DNA from: Rallus limicola
Taxonomy: Eukaryota > Chordata > Aves > Gruiformes > Rallidae
Direction: 5' to 3'
Assembly (NCBI GenBank): GCA_022605955.1
Contig: JAKCOZ010000009.1
Span: 4,030,001 to 4,094,000, forward strand
DNA length: 64,000 bases
The translations under genes were made by a program, and so were the position numbers. The stretch's first letter is position 1; each line of letters starts with the position of its first letter. The notes under the pieces were generated by a model. That model did not search any database. It was not told the DNA's origin and saw only the letters and a list, made by a program, of their open reading frames with translations. Positions 56,402 to 64,000 of the stretch are shown in pieces.

Positions 56402-58426
56402 CCTGGCTCTGGTTTCCTGGCACTTATTAGGTGACCTTTGCATTAATTAACAGGCTTTGACATGGGCAGGAGCCGACACTTATTCATTAGAGTGGCACCT
56501 GTGGTTACAGTGCTACACCACACAGGGAACAACATACCTGCTTGTCCAGAGCCCTACACATCACAGGCGAGTGTATGGAGGACAACTTCCACCCAGAGGA
56601 GACCAACTGGGGCCCACCACATCTCCCCGAGGGGGTATCTCACCCCCCAAGGACTTTGTAAACCCATGCTACAGTCTTCAACGTGCAGAGCCACTGCAGG
56701 TCTGCCTTGGCCACCTGACAGAGCAAGGGACATTCCTGGTGGCCATCAGAGCGAAGATGGGGTAGGTGATGGTAGCTGAGAGGCCAGCCTGGAAGATACA
56801 GCCCTGGGCACCCCTGAACACCAAGTAAAACCCAAGACAAAAGCATTTGGAGAGCCACGCTCATTAGAGGAGAGGGTGAGGTGTTTTTCACTTGTGTGAT
56901 GCAAGTTTCTATTCACAATTCCTCATTAGGACTCAGAAGGTCCTGTGGACCTATCCCAACTTTTGGTTGGCACTATCTGCACTCCTGTCAGCTTGCAATT
57001 GTCCACTGGGCAGGTCACACAAGGGGAAATAAAAAAGCCCCCATGCAATTATAAACCAGGTCCTTCCTTGCATTCAGCCTCAGCTCAGTGGACACTCTCC
57101 TAGGGTGACCCAAGACACTGACCTGGGCCTTCCGCCCTCTTCCCATTCACTCCACTCTCTGGCCAAAGGCAACACCGAGGGATTTTAATTAAAACCTCTT
57201 TCCAACAACAGTGGTGGGCATTTTGTCTGTTAATTGCAGAACAGACAGCCTCTCAGCAAAACCAAGGACTGTCCAGTTGGCCAGCATACCCTTTCCAAGC
57301 CAAGAGTTAGGAACATTAGTACCAAGCAGAAGAACAGTCTTTCAGAGTAAGGACACATACAAAACAAGAGGTGAATGGTCATTATCATCATCATTAGGAG
57401 GCAAAAAACAAGAAGAACATTTTATTCTGCTGGGTAGGGGTAGAAACCAGTCTCAGAGCTTGTCTCTGCCATGCTGAAAAACCAAGATGGGAGAAGGACA
57501 CCCATGCCTGGCCTTCACACCTATTTCACCCTTGGAGCAACCAGGATGATGGATTTGCTTTGCACTCATGCTGCTCTGGCTTTTTTTGGGGAAAGGATGA
57601 TCACAGTTGTGTCTGCTGTTCTGCTGGAGGTCTTGGTGGCTCTTGCCCTGAAGGTTTTTAAGTCAATGTCTCTTGGCTTGTCTTGAGAGCATCCCAGGGG
57701 CATGTCTACCTTTTGCATGATGGCATTCAGGGAGCAAGCAGCTCACAGGCACTGTAAAAATCAGTGGACAGTCTAAAGCCCTCTCTGTCCCCTCCAGAAA
57801 ACGTGAAATCCTATTTTATGCTGTTGCTCCTCAAGCTCAAAAGACCTTATGTTTTATACTGCTGAGGTTCACATCATGGTCTTTGCTGCTGTCTTCCAGG
57901 TCATCCAATTCTCTCAAAAAACATCTATAACCTCCTCTACAACACTGACCTCCACCAGCTCTGCCTCACCCACATCATCATCACTCTTACTTCACAGAAA
58001 TATGAAACAAGATCTGGGGAGCTCCAGGGGAAGCCTTCCCTTCTGCCTGACACTTCCCCTCGCAATGCCAGCCACAGCCCCCTGATGCAGACTCAGGCCA
58101 GACCTACCTCCATCCCACTCTCCAACAACACACATCACACATCGGTCTTCCAGATCCATTGCAGACTTTGCAGTCTTCCCTGGCTCCTCCAGTGCAGTCC
58201 AAACATCTTCAGCAAGGTCAGGTACCCTCTGCAACAGGGAACAGGCTGTGGTGGGGATGGTGGAGATGAAAGGAACCTTTCAGCTGTGGCATTTCTCTCT
58301 CTGGGAACAGCCTGAGGAACACAGGTGGTAGACTTGGGCTGCGTTTGATGACTGCAGCACCCAGCTCCTACAGCGTTGGAGTGGCGTGAAGAAAACCCGC
58401 ACCACCCTCACCAGGAACAAGGTGGT
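56402..58426. other. Spacer between the duplicated blocks
   Basis: About 2 kb without a recognised gene. Short A/T-rich patches lie near 57030-57050 and 57180-57240 and a small ATC repeat near 57380-57390. No further copy of the duplicated block is present. Confidence 0.5.
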
Positions 58427-58734
58427 GGGACTTTTACCCCCCCAGGAATTACCTTACCAACCTTAGAAATAACAGAAGAGATTTTGGAGTAACGCTTTGA
58501 GGAGCATTCAAGGCCCTGCTACCATGTCAAGGAGTAACAAGGGCAGGTAGGACCCTTGTGTTGGTCTTCAAGTGACAAGTTGTGGGGCTGGCGCCCACCC
58601 AGATATTTGTATTTCTTCATTTTGCTCCAGAAATTGCAAATACAAACCAGAAAGTCCATCACTCCACCCTGGGCAAAGGGTGGCACCACGGAAGCAAGCA
58701 GGACTTGCTCCATGCAAATGACAGAGGAACCCAT
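58427..58734. repeat. Duplicated block, copy B (about 308 bp)
   Basis: About 98% identical to 56081-56401 apart from a 13-base difference near 58679. The minus strand is open for 71 codons. The 13-base difference shifts the frame between the copies, which argues against a conserved protein. Sequence flanking the two copies is not similar on the right and only weakly so on the left. Confidence 0.85.
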
Positions 58735-58807
58735 TGCTCAACCTAACAGCCCACCTGGGATGGACACCATGCAGCTGACAAACCCACTTCTCTCGAGCCA
58801 TCCCCAC

Positions 58808-58985
58808 CATTAGTCTGATTATAATTACCTGCCAACCTAATTGCACCCTTTCCTTAAGGAGAACTAAGCTCAGAGGCACAGCTCCAACAAAGCATCGAGA
58901 GATCTGGCAGCATGCTGGGAAGCTACTGGTAATTAGGGAGATATTTTTACAACCTACACTGAGTGCCTTAGTGGATCTAGGCATG
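58808..58985. promoter_or_regulatory. A/T-rich island with two TAATTA sites
   Basis: TAATTA occurs at 58822-58827 and 58931-58936, with CTAATTG between them, in a low-GC segment that reads like vertebrate conserved noncoding DNA. Conservation could not be tested; the regulatory role is inferred. Confidence 0.2.
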
Positions 58986-59365
58986 CAAAAAAACTGTGGT
59001 GTGATTCTCAAGCGTGCTCCTCACCACTGAACGTCATCATTAGCACAGTTCACTTGGCAGACAGGAAAAACCCAGCTTCTGCCTTCAAGATCTGGAAGGG
59101 CTGTAGCTTCAGATGTGTCACAACTTCAAGGGTGGCCTGGCTGGTTTAAGCCTGGCTTTGCCTATCAGGGGCAGCACAGAAAAAATGATGTGTCCTTTAA
59201 TGACAGCACCAAAAAATAAAGGTCACTCCAAAGATAACAAGACCCCTCCTTCTCCATTCCCAAGCATGGCATGCGCTTCAAGGAGTCGTATCTTCATCTT
59301 TCTGCCCTAAAATCACTGCCAGCTTTCCTCTGGAAAGCAACAGGAGTGTGTTTGTAACTGGAGGG

Positions 59366-60035
59366 TCACAGAATCACAGGATTGCAGGGGATGGAAGGGA
59401 GCTCCAGAGATCATCAGGTCCAACCCCCCTGCCAAAGCAGGATCCCTAGGACAGGTCCCACAGGGAGGCATCCAGACAGGGCTGGAATATCTCCAGAGAA
59501 GAAGACTCCACACCCCCTGGGCAGCCTGTCCCGGGGCTCCCTCACCCTCACCAGGAAGAAGTTCTTCCCATATTGGTGCAGAACTCCCTGTGCTCCAACT
59601 TGAGGCCATCGCCCCTTGTCCTGTCCCCACAGACACTGAGAAGAGGCTGGCCATGTCCCCCTGTGTCCCACCCTTCAGCTATTGATAAACACTGACCAGA
59701 TCCCCTCTCAGGCTTCTTTCCTCCAGGCTGAACAGCCCCAGCTCATTCAGCCTTTCCTCACAGGGGAGATGCTCCAGGCCCTTCATCACCTTGATAGCCT
59801 CCACGAGACTCTCTCCAGGAGATCCCTGGCTTTTTTATACCAAGGAGCCCAGCACTGGACACAATACTCCAGGTGTGGCCTGACCAGGACGACAGAGGAG
59901 GAGGATCACCTCCTGTGACCTGGCCACACTCCTTTTGATGCTCCCCCAGGATCCCATTTGCCTTCCTGGCCCTGGGGCACACTGCTGGCTCATGGCCAAC
60001 CTGTCACCCACCAGGTCCTTCTCTGCAGAGCTCCA
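59366..60035 (-). mobile_element. CR1 LINE, 5'-truncated copy of about 670 bp, minus strand
   Basis: Read on the minus strand this is a long CR1 3' part. On the + strand the order is TCACAGAATCACAGGATTGC, GGCATCCAGACAGGGCTGGA, GAAGAAGTTCTTCCC, CCCTTGTCCTGTCCCC, CCAGCACTGGACACAATACT, CCAGGTGTGGCCTGACCAGG and CACCAGGTCCTTCTCTGCAG. It covers the end of the reverse transcriptase frame and the 3' UTR. No intact frame remains, so it is a dead copy. Confidence 0.92.
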
Positions 60036-61027
60036 AGGACATCAACCAGAAGACAAAAAACAAGCCGCTAAGGCGAGTTTTCACTTTCAAATGCTACAGG
60101 AGGCCTCGCTGTTTGGAAACTTTCTCTACTTCAGGATCTCCTTTCCAGCCAATTCACATTTTTGTTTCAATCTTTTACAGCCCCAGCCAGGCACTTCTGC
60201 GCAGAGCTGTTGTTAGTGTGTCATGGATAGCAACACATACCTAAGGGAAGGAGTCAACATTTGCTGGAAATGGGCCTGGCTGAACTCCTTTTCCCCCTCC
60301 CTAATCCAAATGGCCCCTAGCTTTGGAAAAGTTAGCCTCCAACTCTGAACTCGCTTGGCCCCAACTGCTATAAATAGTCGGAACAAAACCTCCTGGGCCA
60401 AATGCCCTGAGTGTTTAGAAAGCTTTGATCCCGTGCTGCTTTTCCAGAGCTTGAGCCTTTTCAGCTTGTGTAGCTTGAGCCTACACCGTGGCTCATAGCA
60501 GGGACAGGGAGACCTAACCACCGGGGCAGGGTGTTGAGGCCTGGGTAGCACCTCCAGCGCAGACCCTCTCCCGTGGCAAACCAGTGCAAAACCAGTGAGT
60601 GGGATACTGAATGGGAGCTATGATACCTGCCTTGGGTCCATGGGCCTCCCCAAGTTGAGCTGTAGCTGGCAAGCAAGCGCTCCTCTGCATTCCCCCAGCT
60701 GCTGTGTTTGCTTTCTGTCCCAGTTCTCTTGCGGGTTGAGGGTGCTTTGCTTCCCCCCTCCCTCTGGGTGTGCCTGGCTCTTGTGCCTTGGCATCGCCTC
60801 GCCTTGGCCAGAGACGGAAGTGGAAAGACACAAACATCAGGAGAAGAAAAAAATAAAGATTTTAAAAAGTCAAAAATGAAAACAAAACAGAAAAAGGGCT
60901 GCTCTTGCAATATTTCCAACCCCTTAAGCCTGGAGTGGGAATCCTAGGAGAAAGCCAGCTCTCACAAAACCCCAGGCCAAAAGGTTTGGGTAAGTGGCCC
61001 CAGGGTTTGCATCCCAGGCCCTGCCAA

Positions 61028-61068
61028 GATCCAGATCAGGATCCAGATCAAGTTCAAGATCCAGATCA
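61028..61068. repeat. Triple GATCCAGATCA repeat
   Basis: The 11-mer GATCCAGATCA occurs at 61028-61038, 61040-61050 and 61058-61068. Read on the minus strand it gives an alternating Leu-Asp run, a by-product of the repeat. Confidence 0.8.
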
Positions 61069-62444
61069 AGTTTCAGAGGAACACATCTCTGCTCTGCCAG
61101 CCGCTGGCGCTCGTGAGGGTGATCAGCACCCACAAGTGAGCAGCTGGAGCAGGCACCTGGGCACGCTGCTCCTCAGGCCTCCCCTTGCCCACAGCCAGTG
61201 TGGCTGCTCAGGGAGACAGCCCCACATACATCCCCAGCCCTCGCGCAGCTCCAGCCACCAGCTTGTTCTTCTGAACCACGTACAAGCAAGGGACCCCTCG
61301 AAGGCCACCCCTGACCCAGCCTTCCAGGCTCAGTGCAGCAGCAGGCAGCACTGGCTTTTCCTACCTCTGCATTTCCAGTGGGTTTTTATGGGTGCAGTGC
61401 AGAGCCTCCTCCACAAGATCCCAGGCAGGAAAACAGCTTCCTGCCCAGGTGGCTTTTTTCCTGTCAAAGCTCTTCCTTTTGGAAGCAGAGGCTGGCAATG
61501 CTGTGGCATGAGGAGCGTGGCAGCACTGGGCAGCTTGGGGTAACCCACTGGCAGTGCCTTGGAGGAGGTGGGACCTCGCTACCCACCCTGCCTGGCAGGA
61601 CAGACAGCCAGGACAGAGGTGCAGCACCAAACCACCCCCCCTTCATGTTGCTTTTACTGCAGCCTCACACTTGGTTGCATTTCCCCAGCAAAGTGACTTC
61701 AAGGTGGTTACAGGACACTTTGGCCCAGAGCAAAGTCCACCTGAAGCCCCTCAGAAGCGTCTGGAACCCCAGCAGGGAGCATTTGCTTGCTGTCTTTTCA
61801 CCTTGCCCCACAGCAGGCTGGCGGTGGTGAAATCAGGGGAGGTGACACAGGCTTGGGCTGCCCCATCTCTGGGGAGCTGGCTTAGCTAACAGCGAGTTGG
61901 GAAAGGGCTGAGGTCAGCCCCATCAACCCTCTGTCACTGGCAGGCATCTTGCATGGGGGTAAGAGTACTCAGAATTACTCCTTTGGGGAAGTTATAAATA
62001 AAAGAGCCCAGCTTTAAGGGGGCAGTGAAACCCTGCACACAGAGACCAGTGCAGAGAGAGGGCTGGAGTTTGATCCCCTCCTTGCCCTGCTGCATCAGGC
62101 AGGGCTTGGTCCCACTCACTGCCTGGGGTAGCCAGGTCACAGCAAAACCCTTACAGGGGACAGCCAGCCCAATCAGCATCCACAGTGTCCAGTCTGGGGT
62201 TACTTCTGGAACACCCATCCTTGGCTGAGGCCACGGGGCTTGTCACCTGCACCCTGAGACAGGGAGCTTTGCCCCCTTTTTCCTGCTTGCTCCTCACCAA
62301 CACCGTGGGGCAACCCTCACCCAGCTACAACAATAGCCACAACACCCAGAAACCTCACCCAGAAGGTGGGCTCCCATCACCTTCCCTCATCCTAGGCTGC
62401 AGCACCCTAGATGGGGCAGCAGCTCCCCAGGAAGCACGCGGTGA

Positions 62445-62469
62445 GGGGGGGGGGGGGGGGGGGGGGGGG
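62445..62469. repeat. Poly-G run of 25
   Basis: The longest homopolymer of G or C seen in the window. It is a strong quadruplex candidate, and a place where assembly length may be wrong. Confidence 0.9.
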
Positions 62470-64000
62470 CAGAAAATGGGTTGCCCCACGGGTGGTTTGG
62501 CAGCACGCTGCCTCGGAGGCGAGGGCTGGCTCAGGGCTTTGTTTTATGTCCTGTTTATCCTGCCGAGAGGAACAGAGGAGTTCAGTGTGCAGGAATCTCG
62601 TGCCCTCGCCCCGCTCCCCCGCCGCATGAAAGCTGCTGAGCAAACAGGAGAAAAATCAAAGGCGATCGCGCCCCGCTGGCAGCCCGCTGGGTTTCCGCAC
62701 CGCCGGCCCCGCTGCCAACTTTTACATAAGCCACCAGCTTGGCCCAATACCGTGCTTGGGCCTTGCTTTCTTGTAATACCAAGCAGCTGGCCCAGCAGAG
62801 CCTCTCCGGACCCCTACGGCTGTGCTACGCCCTCTGCTCATCAGGGAAGACCCCGCGCTCCTGCCTCCTTGCCAGCCTGCTTTGGGTTCCCCACGACATG
62901 TCAAATAAGGTGGGCGACCATCACATCCCATCCTCTTTGAGACTTATCACTAGGGCACATTACCTTCTCCTGATGGAGTAAGGAAATGCTTCGGCCAGAA
63001 ATCCCAGCTCCATTAAACATCAGGCCTCGTTTCTCTTTGCATCCAGAGGGTCACAGGAGGTTCGGCATCGGTGGCACGGGTTTGCATCCTGTCTACCAAG
63101 CATGGTGCCTGAAGCAGCAGGGCAAGCTCTCCTTGCTTTCTGTGAAGGCTCCTCGATTCAGTCATCGTTGGCCATCCCCATCCCCCGTGTGGGTTACCAG
63201 GACTCAGTTCCCCACGGCTCCAGGGTACGAGCTCTCCACAGAACAGGAATGAAAACCCTGAAGACATAAAAACACCCAGGAAAGAAGATTAAATCCTCTG
63301 CATGCATGCCCCCCACCATCAGGCACAGCTTCACCTTCCCCTCCAACACAAGGCTGACACAGCAAGGTGGCAGCTGCCATTGGAGGACAAGTGTGAATAA
63401 CACCCCACTCACCTTCTCTTTTAGCCCCTTAGTCCCCTTACTCACTCTCTTCACAAGCCTTTCACCATGGCAAAAGCAAGGAAGCAAAGTTTCATGCTTG
63501 GGCATGTCACTGGGAACCAGCACATGAGCAGAGGTCATGGGGCTCTCAAGGGCCCCATCCAACCACCCCAGTCCTCCCGTGCCGTGGGGTACCCCAGGAA
63601 GAGCATCCCAGACCAATGCTTTAGCAGCTCCATCCAACACTGCACAAATCCATCAGTTCAGCAACATGCTATCATCCTTTACCACTCAAAAACACCCTTG
63701 CTTCCTACATTAAGGTGTTGGGTTGGGGTTTTTTCCCCCTCTGTTTAATAATTTCTTGATTAAAAGCAATTAAGAAAAAAAAAAAAAAAGTCATAAACCA
63801 CCAGTTTCCTGGGTTCCACCATCACACAAACCTCCATGCCAGCAGCACAGCAGCCCTGTTTACCTGCATACTCCCCAAGCCCTTGGTAGGGAGCTCCTCG
63901 CTTTCCAGCACGCACAGCACGGGGATTAGATCCAATTAACTCACACCCAGAGCTGTGGCAGGATCAGGCAAATCCTGGCTTGGCTATCTCTCTTTAGGCT

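Larger units (their letters stand above)
60036..64000. other. Intergenic to the end of the window, no gene recognised
   Basis: Contents are a MEF2-type/TATA-like CTATAAATAG at 60368-60377, an A-rich patch at 60841-60898, and a triple GATCCAGATCA repeat at 61028-61068. A run of 25 G lies at 62445-62469 and a CpG-rich cluster at about 62600-62720. An A run lies near 63774-63789. Open frames of 212 and 251 codons have no family features; the latter reads through the poly-G run. Confidence 0.5.

Noticed and set aside
60924..61133. Leu-Asp repeat peptide on the minus strand
   Set aside because: It is entirely produced by the triple GATCCAGATCA repeat and has no coding context.
62185..62940. A 251-codon open frame
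   Set aside because: It reads through the 25-G run as polyglycine and has no recognisable domain.

Overview
The window looks like part of a bird genome. It carries one complete, intron-containing vertebrate glutamine synthetase gene (GLUL) on the + strand. Its protein reads as avian: the N-terminus begins [20 protein letters not shown], as in recalled chicken glutamine synthetase. The interspersed repeats with recognisable ends are CR1-type LINE tails, the dominant avian retroposon. Repeat density is low, introns are short, and there are many poly-C/poly-G runs, all typical of a GC-rich avian chromosome. The species cannot be fixed from the sequence alone.

Layout. Positions 1-7180 are GC-rich upstream flank with no recognisable coding exon, one CR1 tail near 4.2 kb and one plausible poly(A) signal near 2.34 kb. 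Positions 7180-7810 form a CpG island with the GLUL core promoter (CCAAT box, TATA-like box, noncoding exon 1). Coding sequence lies in six exons, 8845-9010, 10272-10433, 10704-10850, 11295-11422, 11611-11810 and 12715-13033. All introns are GT-AG, and the exons join in frame to exactly 373 codons plus a stop. The 3' UTR follows, with poly(A) signals at about 13.74, 14.45 and 14.83 kb.

From about 14.9 kb to 64 kb no protein-coding gene is recognisable. This noncoding stretch holds CR1 fragments (15.4, 44.5, 47.4 and a longer copy at 59.4-60.0 kb), simple repeats and minisatellite-like tandems. It also has a perfect 16-bp inverted repeat at 48.3 kb, a recent ~310-bp duplication (56.08 and 58.43 kb, about 98% identical) of unrecognised origin, CpG clusters (notably 54.55-54.93 kb), and several A/T-rich islands with homeodomain-type sites that could be distal regulatory elements.

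Biology. Glutamine synthetase condenses glutamate and ammonia into glutamine using ATP. In birds it is the mitochondrial ammonia trap of uricotelic liver and a cytosolic, glucocorticoid-inducible enzyme of retinal and brain glia. The gene, its N-terminal targeting/degron segment and two glucocorticoid-response-element-like sites are the best supported content. I found no convincing new multi-gene system; the unexplained items are the duplicated block, the inverted repeat and the candidate regulatory islands. Motif calls, poly(A) calls and repeat limits were made by eye.
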